Under the pieces are notes generated by a model. It made no database searches, had not been told where the DNA came from, and saw only the letters and a program-made list of their open reading frames with translations. A stretch of 64,000 nucleotides of DNA from Vicinamibacterales bacterium (GTDB lineage: Bacteria; Acidobacteriota; Vicinamibacteria; Vicinamibacterales; JAKQTR01), in NCBI GenBank assembly GCA_025456345.1, contig JALOKU010000001.1:62001-126000 (forward strand). Reading direction: 5' to 3'. Of the stretch, positions 10,726 through 18,070 are shown piece by piece. Each line of letters starts with the position of its first letter. Position 1 is the first letter of the stretch. The position numbers and the translations under genes are program-made.

Positions 10726-11493
10726 ATGCGGCCCATGGTCTATGCGCATCGGGGCGGTGCGGCCCTGGCACCTGAGAACACGCTCGCGGCCTTCGACGCC
10801 GGGCTGGCCGCCGGTGCCGACGGGATCGAACTGGACGTCCGCCTGTCCCGCGACGGCGTGGCGGTGGTCATGCACGACCCCACGCTGGACCGGACCACGG
10901 ATGCCACCGGGCCGGTCGACGGGCGGACCGCGGCGGAACTGGCCGGGCTCGACGCGGGCTGCCGATTCGAGCGCGATGGCGCGTTCCCGTTCAAGGGCCG
11001 GAGCATCGGCGTGCCGTCCCTCAGGGACGTGCTCGATCGCCATCGCGGCACCGCGCTCATCGTCGAACTGAAGTCCGCAGACCCGCGCCTCGCGGCGGTC
11101 GTGGTGGGGGAGATTCACGCCGCCGGGGCGGTCTCCCGCGTGACGGTTGGCTCGTTCCAGCGAGGCGCGCTCGACGCCGTGCGATCGCTGGACCCGGCCA
11201 TCCGGACCGGGGCCGGCACAGAGGATGTGCGCAGCGGCCTGGACGGCGCCGGGGCCAGGCCGGTCTTCCACGCGTTCCAGGTGCCGGAGGTGTTCGCGGG
11301 TACGCGCGTCGTCACGCCGGAGTTCATCGCGAAGGCGCATGATGCCGGCGTCACGGTGGTGGTCTGGACCGTGAATCAGATGGACGACATGCGGCGCCTG
11401 CTCGACTGGGGCGTCGACGGCCTCATCACCGATCGGCCGGACACTGCGGTCCCGCTCGTGCGCGACTGGTACGGGCGGCGCGGGGGACAGTAG
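10726..11493 (+). CDS. Glycerophosphodiester phosphodiesterase
   Basis: A 255-residue TIM-barrel GDPD (UgpQ-like) that hydrolyses glycerophosphodiesters to glycerol-3-phosphate and an alcohol. Catalytic and metal residues are all visible: His8-Arg-Gly, Glu17 in PENT, Glu35 and Asp37 in IELDV, His50-Asp51, and a Glu-Lys pair in IVELKS. WTVN and DGLITDRPD mark the C-terminal barrel strands. No signal peptide, so cytoplasmic. A second Met three codons in (VYAHRGG) is an alternative start. Its TAG stop opens a heptamer repeat. Confidence 0.93.
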   Translation: MRPMVYAHRGGAALAPENTLAAFDAGLAAGADGIELDVRLSRDGVAVVMHDPTLDRTTDATGPVDGRTAAELAGLDAGCRFERDGAFPFKGRSIGVPSLRDVLDRHRGTALIVELKSADPRLAAVVVGEIHAAGAVSRVTVGSFQRGALDAVRSLDPAIRTGAGTEDVRSGLDGAGARPVFHAFQVPEVFAGTRVVTPEFIAKAHDAGVTVVVWTVNQMDDMRRLLDWGVDGLITDRPDTAVPLVRDWYGRRGGQ

Positions 11494-11525
11494 GAAGCCA
11501 GGAGGCAGAAGGCGGAAGCCAGCAG
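11491..11525 (+). repeat. CAGAAG-type heptamers whose first unit is the stop codon
   Basis: Five uninterrupted 7-base units TAGGAAG, CCAGGAG, GCAGAAG, GCGGAAG, CCAGCAG. The TAG of the first unit is the stop codon of the glycerophosphodiesterase gene. Confidence 0.75.
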
Positions 11526-11530
11526 AGTCA

Positions 11531-11612
11531 GTAGACGAGGAATCCGCGGTTGCGCATCCTCTTATCCCTAGCCCCTAGCCCCTAGCCCCTAGCCCCTAGC
11601 CCCTAGCCCCCC
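11531..11612 (-). repeat. Composite repeat copy 1: conserved core plus CCCCTAG array at the pdhC stop
   Basis: A unit beginning GTAGACGAGGAATCCGCGG is followed by six CTA trinucleotides spaced exactly 7 bases (11568 to 11605) inside a CCCCTAG array. The last one is the TAG stop of pdhC read on the minus strand. The first 50 bases match 12921-12970 at 47 positions. The G-rich strand is the pdhC mRNA, with six GGG(G) runs separated by 3 bases. Confidence 0.8.
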
Positions 11613-12862
11613 AGGAACTTCCTCAGCGTCTGGAGGAACCGGGCGCCGGCCGCCCCGTCTGCCACGCGGTGATCCACGGACAAGGTCGCCTTCATCCGCC
11701 AGCCGACGGTGAGCGCGCCGTCGACGACAACGGGCACCTGCCGCACCGCCCCGACGGCCAGGATCGCCGCCTCCGGCGGGTTGATGATGGCCGAGAACTC
11801 CTCGATCCCCATCATGCCGAGATTCGAGATCGAGAAGGTCGCGCCCGTGTACTCGTTCGGCTGGAGCTTCTTCGCACGCGCGCGCTCGGCCAGGCTGCGC
11901 GCCTCGTCGGAGATTTCCTCGAGCGGCTTCAGGTCGGCGTCGCGCAGGACGGGCGTGATGAGCCCCTCTTCGAGCGCAACCGCCATCCCGATGTGCACCC
12001 GCGAGTAGACCTTCACGTGGTCGCCCGCGAAGGACGCGTTGATCTCGGGGTGCTGCCGCAGCGCAAGCGCCGCCGCCTTCAGGATGATGTCGTTGATGCT
12101 GATCGAGGACTTCTGGTCGCGCAGCGCCTTGTAGGCGTCCCACACGCGGTCCATCGCCACGTCAATCGTCAGATAGAAGTGCGGTACCGGGCCCTTGCTC
12201 TGGACGAGGCGCCTGGCAATCGTGCGGCGGATCGACGAGAGTTCGACATCCTGGCTCTCGGGCCCGGCCTCGCGGGCCGCGACAAGCGACAGCGACCGCG
12301 CCCGCTGCGGCGCGGCCTGCCTGGCCGGAGCGGCGGCCGGCGCTTCGGCCAGCGCGGCCTCGATGTCGCGCTTGATGATGCGGCCCTGCGGGCCGGTCCC
12401 CTGCAGGCTGCCGAGGTCGAGGCCCGCCTCGGCGGCCATGCGGAGGGCGAGCGGCGAGGCCTTCAGGCTGCGCCCGGTCGCCGCCGCCGCGCCCGCGGCG
12501 GGCAGGGACGCCGCGGCCTGCTGCGCTCTTGGAGCGGCGGCTGGTGCAGCCACCGCCGCCGGCATCGCGTCGGCGGCCGGCGCCGCCGAGCCCGCCACCG
12601 GCAGAAGCGCCGACACGTCCTCGCCGGGTGCGCCGATAATCGCGATGAGCTCGCCGACTTTCGCGAACTGGCCCTCGGCCGCAATCAGCTTGCGGATGGT
12701 GCCGTTCGTGTAGGCCTCCATCTCGACGGTGGCCTTGTCGGTTTCCACCTCGGCCAGCGCCTGGCCCGTCTCGATGGCGTCGCCTTCCGTCTTGAGCCAC
12801 CGCAGAATGCGGCCCTCTTCCATCGTGTCGCTCAACTTCGGCATCACTACGCGAGAAGCCAT
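11603..12862 (-). CDS. pdhC: Pyruvate (2-oxoacid) dehydrogenase E2, dihydrolipoamide acetyltransferase
   Basis: 419 residues, transferring the acyl group from lipoamide to CoA in the 2-oxoacid dehydrogenase complex. One lipoyl domain (residues 1-80) with the lipoylated Lys43 in ETDKATVE; an Ala/Pro-rich linker; a peripheral subunit-binding domain (ASPLALRMAAEAG to GRIIKRDI); a second linker; and the catalytic domain ending with the DHRVADG active-site motif. The start at MASRVV is supported by GAGGA 8 bases upstream, so the Met ten codons earlier is unlikely. It is separated from pdhB by 190 bases of repeats and hairpins, so E2 may be regulated partly on its own. No E3 gene is present here. 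Confidence 0.95.
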   Translation of the reverse strand: MASRVVMPKLSDTMEEGRILRWLKTEGDAIETGQALAEVETDKATVEMEAYTNGTIRKLIAAEGQFAKVGELIAIIGAPGEDVSALLPVAGSAAPAADAMPAAVAAPAAAPRAQQAAASLPAAGAAAATGRSLKASPLALRMAAEAGLDLGSLQGTGPQGRIIKRDIEAALAEAPAAAPARQAAPQRARSLSLVAAREAGPESQDVELSSIRRTIARRLVQSKGPVPHFYLTIDVAMDRVWDAYKALRDQKSSISINDIILKAAALALRQHPEINASFAGDHVKVYSRVHIGMAVALEEGLITPVLRDADLKPLEEISDEARSLAERARAKKLQPNEYTGATFSISNLGMMGIEEFSAIINPPEAAILAVGAVRQVPVVVDGALTVGWRMKATLSVDHRVADGAAGARFLQTLRKFLGG

Positions 12863-12875
12863 AATCTGATCCTCG

Positions 12876-12985
12876 TCAGAAGACAGAATCAAGTAGTCAG
12901 TAGCCAGTAGCCCGTAGGCGGTAGACGAAGAATCCGCGGCTGCGTATCCTCTTATCCCTAGCCCCTAGCCCCTAGCCCCTAGCCC
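12876..12985 (+). repeat. Composite repeat copy 2 in the pdhB-pdhC gap
   Basis: TCAGAAG and ACAGAAT, then five contiguous GTAGNCN heptamers (12893-12927), then the core shared with 11531-11570, then four CTA trinucleotides at 7-base spacing in a CCCCTAG array. Together with copy 1 it forms direct repeats flanking pdhC. The element is transcribed into the pdhC leader on the minus strand. Confidence 0.8.
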
Positions 12986-12986
12986 C

Positions 12987-13013
12987 GAACCCGACAGGTC
13001 CCCTGGCGGGTTC
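12987..13013 (-). terminator. Two-part hairpin downstream of pdhB
   Basis: GAACCCG (12987-12993) pairs with CGGGTTC (13007-13013), and inside them CAGG pairs with CCTG around three bases. This stable hairpin follows pdhB on the minus strand and could attenuate transcription into pdhC. No T tract. Confidence 0.45.
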
Positions 13014-13014
13014 G

Positions 13015-13052
13015 CCCTGAGCGAGCGCTCGATGCGCTTGCGAGCCGAAGGG
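13015..13052. repeat. CCCTGAGC...CGAAGGG dispersed palindromic element
   Basis: Bounded by CCCTGAGCG and GCCGAAGGG, with inner self-complementary GAGCGCTC-like segments. It abuts the pdhB stop. A shorter relative with the same ends lies at 42950-42969, so this is a small dispersed intergenic element. Confidence 0.5.
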
Positions 13053-14033
13053 CTAGTCCAGGTACAACACCTCCCGCACCGCCGCCACCAGGCGCGCAGG
13101 CGTAGGCATCACCATGTGCTCGAGGTTCTTGGCGTACGGCATCGGCACGTCGAGGCCGGTGACGCGTGCAATCGGCGCGTCGAGATCGCCGAAGGCGGCC
13201 TGCTGGACCTGGTACGCGATCTGCGCGCCGACGCCCGCGTACGGCCATCCCTCTTCGAGGATGACGCAGCGGTTCGTCTTCCGCACCGACTCCAGGATCG
13301 GGCCGTCGTCGAGCGGGCGAATGGTGCGGGGGTCGATCACCTCGCACGAGATGCCGTCGGCCGCCAGGGTCTCGGCGGCCTTGAGCGCCACGGTCACCAT
13401 CTTCGACCACGCGACGACGGTGACGTCCGTGCCCTGGCGCTTCACGTCGGTGACGCCGATCGGGATCGTGTACTCCTCGTCGGGCACTTCACCCTTCGAG
13501 CCGTACAGCGTTTCGCCCTCCATGAAGATGACGGGGTCGTCGTCCCTGATGGCGCTCTTGAGCAGGCCCTTGGCGTCGTACGGGGTCGAGGGCGCGACCA
13601 CCTTGAGGCCCGGCACGCTCGCGTACCACGCCTCCAGCGACTGCGAGTGCTGCGCGGCGAGCTGGTGGGCCGCGCCGCCGGGTCCCCGGAACACGATCGG
13701 GATCTTGAACTGGCCGCCGGACATGTAGAGCAGCTTCGCGGCGCCGTTGACGATCTGGTCGATGGCCACCAGCGAGAAGTTCCACGTCATCATCTCGATG
13801 ATGGGGCGCAGGCCCGCCATGGCGGCGCCGACGCCGACGCCGGAGAAGCCCTCTTCGGTAATCGGCGTATCGACGATGCGCTGGGGCCCGAACTCCTGGA
13901 GCAGGCCCTTGCTCACTTTGTAGGCGCCCTGGTAGACGCCCACCTCCTCGCCCATGAGGAACACGGCGGGATCGCGGCGCAGCTCTTCGCGCAGCGCCTG
14001 GTTCAGTGCGTCGCGGTAGGTGACGAGTGCCAT
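13053..14033 (-). CDS. pdhB: Pyruvate (2-oxoacid) dehydrogenase E1 beta subunit
   Basis: 326 residues, the second subunit of the thiamine-diphosphate E1 component. Recognisable segments are FLMGEEVGVYQGAYKVSKGL (Glu binding the thiamine ring), RIVDTPITEEGFSGVGVGAAMAGLRPI, and AAQHSQSLEAWY with the conserved His. The C-terminal transketolase domain carries VIDPRTIRPLD. The start was set at MALVTY by homology; 4 bases separate it from the pdhA stop. Subunit order lipA-pdhA-pdhB-pdhC fits a dedicated operon. Confidence 0.95.
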   Translation of the reverse strand: MALVTYRDALNQALREELRRDPAVFLMGEEVGVYQGAYKVSKGLLQEFGPQRIVDTPITEEGFSGVGVGAAMAGLRPIIEMMTWNFSLVAIDQIVNGAAKLLYMSGGQFKIPIVFRGPGGAAHQLAAQHSQSLEAWYASVPGLKVVAPSTPYDAKGLLKSAIRDDDPVIFMEGETLYGSKGEVPDEEYTIPIGVTDVKRQGTDVTVVAWSKMVTVALKAAETLAADGISCEVIDPRTIRPLDDGPILESVRKTNRCVILEEGWPYAGVGAQIAYQVQQAAFGDLDAPIARVTGLDVPMPYAKNLEHMVMPTPARLVAAVREVLYLD

Positions 14034-14037
14034 GGCG

Positions 14038-15126
14038 TTACTGTTCGCTCCGGGTGTACGGGCCGTACGGCTCCGCGTAGACATCCTGGTAGAGCTCGTC
14101 GGCGGACGGCTCCGGGCTGGCTTCGGCGAACTGCACCGCCTGCTCGGTGACCGCGCGCGCCTTCCGGTCCAACTCCTCGAGCAGCGCCTGGGTGGCCAGG
14201 CCCGCCGTCTTCAGATACTCGAAGTACTGCTTGATCGGGTCCTGCTGCTTCTGGCCTTCGACCTCTTCCTTCGTGCGGTAGTGGCCGTGGACCGGGTCCG
14301 ACATGGAGTGGCCCATGAAGCGGTAGCAGCGGGCCTCGATGAGCGTCGGCAGGCTCTCGCGGCGCGCCAGATCGACCGCGCGGCCGATCACGTCGCGGAT
14401 CGCGAGGACGTCCATGCCGTCCACCGTTTCGTTCGCCATGTCATACGCGCAGGCGCGCTGGGCGACGTCGTAAATCGCCGACGACCGCTCGATGGCCGTA
14501 CCCATGCCGAACCGGTTGTTCTCGACGATGTAGATGACGGGCAGCTTCCAGAGCGCCGCCATGTTGAGCGATTCGTGGAACGTGCCGATGTTGACCGCCG
14601 CCTCGCCGAAGAAGCACAGCGTCACGTAGTCCTTCTGCTGGTACTTGGCGGCGAAGGCCGTGCCCGTGGCCAGGGGGATGTGGCCGCCGACGATGCCGTG
14701 GCCGCCGAGCATGCCCTTGTCCTTGTCGAAGAGGTGCATCGACCCGCCCTTGCCGCGCGACACGCCGTCGCGCCGGCCGAACAGTTCGGCCATCACCCGT
14801 CCCGGATCGCAGCCCTTGATGAGGGCGTGCACGTGCTCCCGGTACGCGGTGATGACGAGGTCGTCGGGGCGCAGCGTGGACAGCGCGCCGATGGCCACCG
14901 CCTCCTGGCCGATGTACAGGTGGCAGAAGCCGCCGATCTTCTGCAACGCATACATCTCGGCGCATTTCTCTTCGTACCGCCGCCCCAGCAGCATCTGGTA
15001 CAGCATGTCGACCAGTTGGGCCCTGGGCGTGGCGGCGAGCTGGCGGCTGACGTGGTCAGGAATCGCGGGTGTCGTCATAACTCGTTCTGCCGGCTTCTTC
15101 GTACGCGCTGGTTTGCTCGTGGGCAT
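14038..15126 (-). CDS. pdhA: Pyruvate (2-oxoacid) dehydrogenase E1 alpha subunit
   Basis: 362 residues. The protein has FCHLYIGQEAVAIG, REHVHALIKG, GKGGSMHLF, GGHGIVGGHIPLATG and YRFMGHSMSD, all typical of E1 alpha. The thiamine-diphosphate/Mg motif, normally GDG plus Asn, reads FFGEAAVNIG here: the metal-ligand Asp is Glu and the second Gly is Ala, while the Asn is kept. The long start overlaps lipA by 71 bases. An internal Met (MTTPAI, 15078) gives a 23-base overlap and may be the real start. Substrate could be pyruvate or a branched-chain oxoacid; the lipA link favours a general pyruvate complex. Confidence 0.92.
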   Translation of the reverse strand: MPTSKPARTKKPAERVMTTPAIPDHVSRQLAATPRAQLVDMLYQMLLGRRYEEKCAEMYALQKIGGFCHLYIGQEAVAIGALSTLRPDDLVITAYREHVHALIKGCDPGRVMAELFGRRDGVSRGKGGSMHLFDKDKGMLGGHGIVGGHIPLATGTAFAAKYQQKDYVTLCFFGEAAVNIGTFHESLNMAALWKLPVIYIVENNRFGMGTAIERSSAIYDVAQRACAYDMANETVDGMDVLAIRDVIGRAVDLARRESLPTLIEARCYRFMGHSMSDPVHGHYRTKEEVEGQKQQDPIKQYFEYLKTAGLATQALLEELDRKARAVTEQAVQFAEASPEPSADELYQDVYAEPYGPYTRSEQ

Positions 15127-15994
15127 GGTAAGAGCTTCTCACCAGGGGACCGCACTCCACGTGGCCGAACCCCATGCTGGCCGCCGTGACGCGCAGCATT
15201 TCGAACTCGTCCGGGTGGTAGTACCGGGCGACGGGGAGGTGCGAGGCGGACGGGCTCAGGTACTGCCCGATCGTGATGATGCCGACGCCCGCCGCGGCGA
15301 GATCGGCCAGCGTCTCGACGACCTCGTGCCACTCCTCGCCGAGGCCGACCATGATCCCCGACTTCGTGGGAATGACGGGGGCGTAGTCGCGCGCGCGGCG
15401 CAGCAACTCGAGCGCGCGGGGGTACCGCCCGCCCGGCCGCGCCATCCGGTACAGCCGCGGCACGGTTTCCGTGTTGTGATTGAGCACGTCCGGGCCCGCG
15501 TCGAGCACGGTTCGCAGCGGAGCCTCGCGGCCCTGGAAGTCCGGGATGAGCACCTCGATGCGGCAGGACGGACGGGCGTCGCGGATGAGACGGATGGTCT
15601 CCGCGAAGATCAAGGCCCCGCCGTCGTCGAGGTCGTCGCGATCCACCGACGTGATCACGACGTAGCGCAGGTCCATCGAGCGCACGGCGCCGGCCACCCG
15701 GGCCGGCTCCTCCCGATCGAGGCCCGCCGGCCTGCCGTGCTGCACCGCGCAGAACCCGCACGCGCGGGTGCAGACGTCGCCCAGGATCATGAAGGTGGCC
15801 GTGCCATGGTGCCAGCACTCGCCGATGTTGGGGCAGTGCGCCTCCTCACAGACCGTGTGCAGCCCCTGCTCGCGCATCAGGCCCTTCAGGCGAGCGTAGC
15901 CGGGCGAGCCGGGGGCGCGCACCTTGAGCCACTCGGGCTTCGGGGCGCGCGCGCGCACGAGTTGGACGGGGACGGCAGTGCTCATGGCCTCCAT
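15056..15994 (-). CDS. lipA: Lipoyl synthase
   Basis: Radical SAM enzyme inserting two sulfurs into protein-bound octanoyl groups. 312 residues. The auxiliary-cluster motif is CEEAHCPNIGEC (spacing C-x4-C-x5-C), the SAM-cluster motif is CTRACGFC, and the C-terminal RSSYHA serine ligand is present. It lipoylates E2 encoded two genes downstream. First gene of the lipA-pdhABC operon; no lipB or lipM gene is in the window. A second Met three codons in is an alternative start; GGAGG lies just before it but only 2 bases away. A candidate -10 (TATGAT, 16102-16107) would give a leader of about 100 bases. Confidence 0.96.
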   Translation of the reverse strand: MEAMSTAVPVQLVRARAPKPEWLKVRAPGSPGYARLKGLMREQGLHTVCEEAHCPNIGECWHHGTATFMILGDVCTRACGFCAVQHGRPAGLDREEPARVAGAVRSMDLRYVVITSVDRDDLDDGGALIFAETIRLIRDARPSCRIEVLIPDFQGREAPLRTVLDAGPDVLNHNTETVPRLYRMARPGGRYPRALELLRRARDYAPVIPTKSGIMVGLGEEWHEVVETLADLAAAGVGIITIGQYLSPSASHLPVARYYHPDEFEMLRVTAASMGFGHVECGPLVRSSYHAHEQTSAYEEAGRTSYDDTRDS

Positions 15995-16101
15995 CCGGCA
16001 GTCGACAGCTCCCGACCCGCTGGCCCGTCGTCCGCGCCGGGAGGGCCCGGAAGGCGGAAACCGGCTGTCTGGCGTGCCACGTCAGCGGGCGTTAAACCCC
16101 G

Positions 16102-16154
16102 ATCATAGCATCAAGGCCTCCACCCGGTCGTCGGGGTGCCGCTGGCGTTATACT
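16102..16154. promoter_or_regulatory. Divergent -10 boxes between lipA and the metallohydrolase gene
   Basis: TATGAT on the minus strand (16102-16107) points to lipA. TATACT on the plus strand (16149-16154) points to the gene at 16202. Neither has a convincing -35. The rest of the 207-base gap holds no recognised RNA structure. Confidence 0.35.
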
Positions 16155-16201
16155 CTGGCGCGTCCCGGGACGCGGCCCGGGCCTTTCCGCGAGGTGCACA
16201 C

Positions 16202-16906
16202 ATGGCGCTGTCGGGTCTCTCGGTCACGTGGCTCGGGCATGGGACGTTCCTTCTCCGCTCTCCCGGCGGGAGGAGGATTGTCGTGGACCCGTGGCTGGAC
16301 GGCAACCCGTCCTGCCCGCCTCACTGCGCGGCGATAGACGAGGCGGACCTGATCCTCGTCACCCACGGCCATTTCGACCACGTGCACGACGCGGCCGCAC
16401 TCGCGATGAAGACCGGCGCCACCGTCGTGGGCATCTTCGAACTGTGCCAGTGGCTTTCCTCGAAGGGCGTCGAGCGGACGTCCGGCATGAACAAGGGCGG
16501 GTCCCAGCAGCTCGCCGGCATCCGCATCACGATGGTGGACGCCAGGCACAGCTCGAGCTACACCGACGATGGCGTCATCACCTACCTGGGCGAGGCGGCC
16601 GGCTACGTGTTGACGTTCGAGAACGGGCTCACCGTCTATTTCGCGGGCGATACGGCGCTGTTTGGCGACATGCGCCTCATCCACGACCTCTACAGGCCCA
16701 CCGTGGCGTTCCTGCCGATTGGCGACCTGTTCACGATGGACCCGGTGGCGGCGGCGAAGGCCTGCGAGCTGCTCGGCGTGAAGACCGTCATCCCGATGCA
16801 CTACGGCACCTTCCCGGTCCTGGTCGGCCGGCCCGATCAACTGCGCGAACTGGTGGCGCCGCTCGGCGTCGAAGTGATCGAGATGAAGCCGGGCGAAATG
16901 GTTTGA
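16202..16906 (+). CDS. UPF0173-type metal-dependent hydrolase (metallo-beta-lactamase fold)
   Basis: 234 residues. THGHFDHVHD (near residue 53) is the HxHxDH metal site; WLGHGTFLL at the N-terminus, AGDTALFGDMR, and MHYGTFPVLVG with a late His complete the pattern of the YtkL/UPF0173 family. The fold hydrolyses esters, phosphodiesters or related bonds, but the natural substrate is unknown. Start: ATG preceded by GAGGTG with 6 bases spacing. Its stop codon overlaps the -35 box of the IclR gene promoter. Confidence 0.9.
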   Translation: MALSGLSVTWLGHGTFLLRSPGGRRIVVDPWLDGNPSCPPHCAAIDEADLILVTHGHFDHVHDAAALAMKTGATVVGIFELCQWLSSKGVERTSGMNKGGSQQLAGIRITMVDARHSSSYTDDGVITYLGEAAGYVLTFENGLTVYFAGDTALFGDMRLIHDLYRPTVAFLPIGDLFTMDPVAAAKACELLGVKTVIPMHYGTFPVLVGRPDQLRELVAPLGVEVIEMKPGEMV

Positions 16907-16931
16907 CTTGCGATGGGGTAGGCGATATTTT
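16903..16931 (+). promoter_or_regulatory. Sigma70-type promoter of the IclR gene
   Basis: TTGACT (16903-16908), a 17-base spacer, then TATTTT (16926-16931). This is the best textbook promoter in the window. The -35 box overlaps the TGA of the upstream hydrolase gene. Predicted start near 16938, giving a leader of about 37 bases. Confidence 0.7.
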
Positions 16932-16945
16932 AAGGAACGAAACAT

Positions 16946-16964
16946 GCTTCCAAATAGTGGAAGC
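16946..16964 (+). promoter_or_regulatory. Inverted repeat, probable IclR-family autoregulatory operator
   Basis: GCTTCCA-AATAG-TGGAAGC is a perfect 7-bp inverted repeat around 5 bases. It lies between the predicted transcription start and the ATG at 16975. Its TTCCA/TGGAA half-sites are the kind bound by IclR-family dimers. Binding here would block early transcription; a hairpin in the mRNA is the alternative. Confidence 0.6.
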
Positions 16965-16974
16965 AGCTTGGGCC

Positions 16975-17727
16975 ATGAAATCCGCTGTCGCACCACCGCC
17001 AACCGTCGCCACGACGTCAATCGAGAAGGCCCTCGAAGTCTGCGAGGCCCTGAGCCTCGCGCCGTCCGGGCTGGCGCTGACCGACGTGTCGCGCGCCGTG
17101 AGCCTGCCGAGGCCGTCGGTACACCGGCTGCTGGCGATCCTCAGGCGGCGCGGATATGTCCGCCAGGACGAGGAATCGCAGCGATACAGCCTGACGCTGA
17201 AGATGCTCGACCTGAGCTTCAGGCTGCTGGGACGCTCGGAACTGCGCCTGCACGCGTACCCGGTGCTGCGCGAGTACGTGCTTCGGGGGCGGCCCCGCAG
17301 TTTCGTGGCGGTGCCGGCGGCCGCCGAAGTGACGTACATCTGGGGCGCGGGGCCTGACGAGGCGGCGATGCGCACGGCGTACGGCAAGCAGATGCCGGCG
17401 CACTGCGCCGAGTATTTCGACGGGGCGGCCCAGGCCAGCCGGCGGCTCAGCTGTCTGCGGCTGGGGCGTGCCGGAGACGTGGCCGCGAGCGCCTCGGTGG
17501 TTGTCAGGCTGGGCTCGTCGTCGGCGGACGGCGGGCAGCGGTTGTATTGCACCTGCGCGCCGGTGTATGACTACACGGGGCGCGAGGTGGCGCGCGTCGG
17601 CGTGTTCGGGCACGGGCCTGACGACGGCCCGATTCTGACCGAGCACAACCGGGAGGCGTGGGATCTGGGGCGGCGGGTGTCGACGAGGCTCGGCCACCTG
17701 CCGACGGCGGTACCGGAGCTTCACTGA
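16975..17727 (+). CDS. IclR-family transcriptional regulator
   Basis: 250 residues. N-terminal winged helix (residues 15-85): SIEKALEVCEALS, then recognition helix LPRPSVHRLLAILRRRGYV and the wing QRYSLTLKML. The C-terminal half has the GAF-like effector-domain outline (YDYTGREVARVGVFG) but is weakly conserved; the usual ligand-pocket Cys/Ser segment is replaced by ASRRLSCLRLG, so the ligand cannot be predicted. A perfect inverted repeat just upstream suggests autoregulation. A target beyond itself may be the flanking hydrolase or the ferredoxin-nuo genes, though a hairpin separates the latter. Confidence 0.85.
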   Translation: MKSAVAPPPTVATTSIEKALEVCEALSLAPSGLALTDVSRAVSLPRPSVHRLLAILRRRGYVRQDEESQRYSLTLKMLDLSFRLLGRSELRLHAYPVLREYVLRGRPRSFVAVPAAAEVTYIWGAGPDEAAMRTAYGKQMPAHCAEYFDGAAQASRRLSCLRLGRAGDVAASASVVVRLGSSSADGGQRLYCTCAPVYDYTGREVARVGVFGHGPDDGPILTEHNREAWDLGRRVSTRLGHLPTAVPELH

Positions 17728-17729
17728 CG

Positions 17730-17750
17730 CGGGCGCGGCCCCTGCGCCCG
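17730..17750 (+). terminator. Hairpin after the IclR gene
   Basis: CGGGCGC pairs with GCGCCCG around a 7-base loop, 2 bases after the stop codon. No T tract follows. It probably separates the regulator from the ferredoxin operon. Confidence 0.45.
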
Positions 17751-17776
17751 GCGTCGCGTGACAGAGGAGGACGAAG

Positions 17777-18037
17777 GTGGCGTATATCATCTGTGAGCCG
17801 TGTGTCGGAACCAAGGACACTGCCTGCGTGGACGTGTGCCCGGTCGACTGCATCCACCCGCGCAAGGACGAGCCCGAGTTCGCCACGTCCGAGCTGCTCT
17901 ACATCCACCCGGACGAGTGCATCGACTGCGGCGCGTGCGTGCCCGCCTGTCCGGTGGAGGCGATCTTCGTGCTCGACGAAGTCCCGGAGAAGTGGAAGAG
18001 CTTCATCGCGACCAACGCGGAGTACTATCAGAAATAG
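17777..18037 (+). CDS. Seven-iron-type ferredoxin (3Fe-4S + 4Fe-4S)
   Basis: 86 residues with nine Cys: 6, 9, 17, 21, 25, 48, 51, 54, 58. CVGTKDTACVDVCPVDC gives the C-x7-C-x3-CP pattern of the 3Fe-4S (or 4Fe-4S) site, and CIDCGACVPACP is the second cluster. The pattern and the WKSFIATNAEYY tail match Thermus/Mycobacterium-type 7Fe ferredoxins. GTG start with GAGGAGG 6 bases upstream. It begins a tight cluster with nuoB and nuoI, so it probably exchanges electrons with that module. Confidence 0.93.
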   Translation: MAYIICEPCVGTKDTACVDVCPVDCIHPRKDEPEFATSELLYIHPDECIDCGACVPACPVEAIFVLDEVPEKWKSFIATNAEYYQK

Positions 18038-18070
18038 CGGAGCTGCGGACCCCCGCCGCGAGGATGCGCC

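Noticed and set aside
11531-12985. CRISPR array
   Set aside because: The units are 7 bases, contiguous and without unique spacers; no cas genes are near.
13015-13052. Mobile element end or REP/transposase scar
   Set aside because: Only two short related copies are visible, with no transposase or target duplication; recorded as a dispersed repeat only.
15995-16101. Riboswitch in the lipA leader
   Set aside because: A leader of about 100 bases is possible, but I see no conserved aptamer pattern and no terminator/anti-terminator pair.
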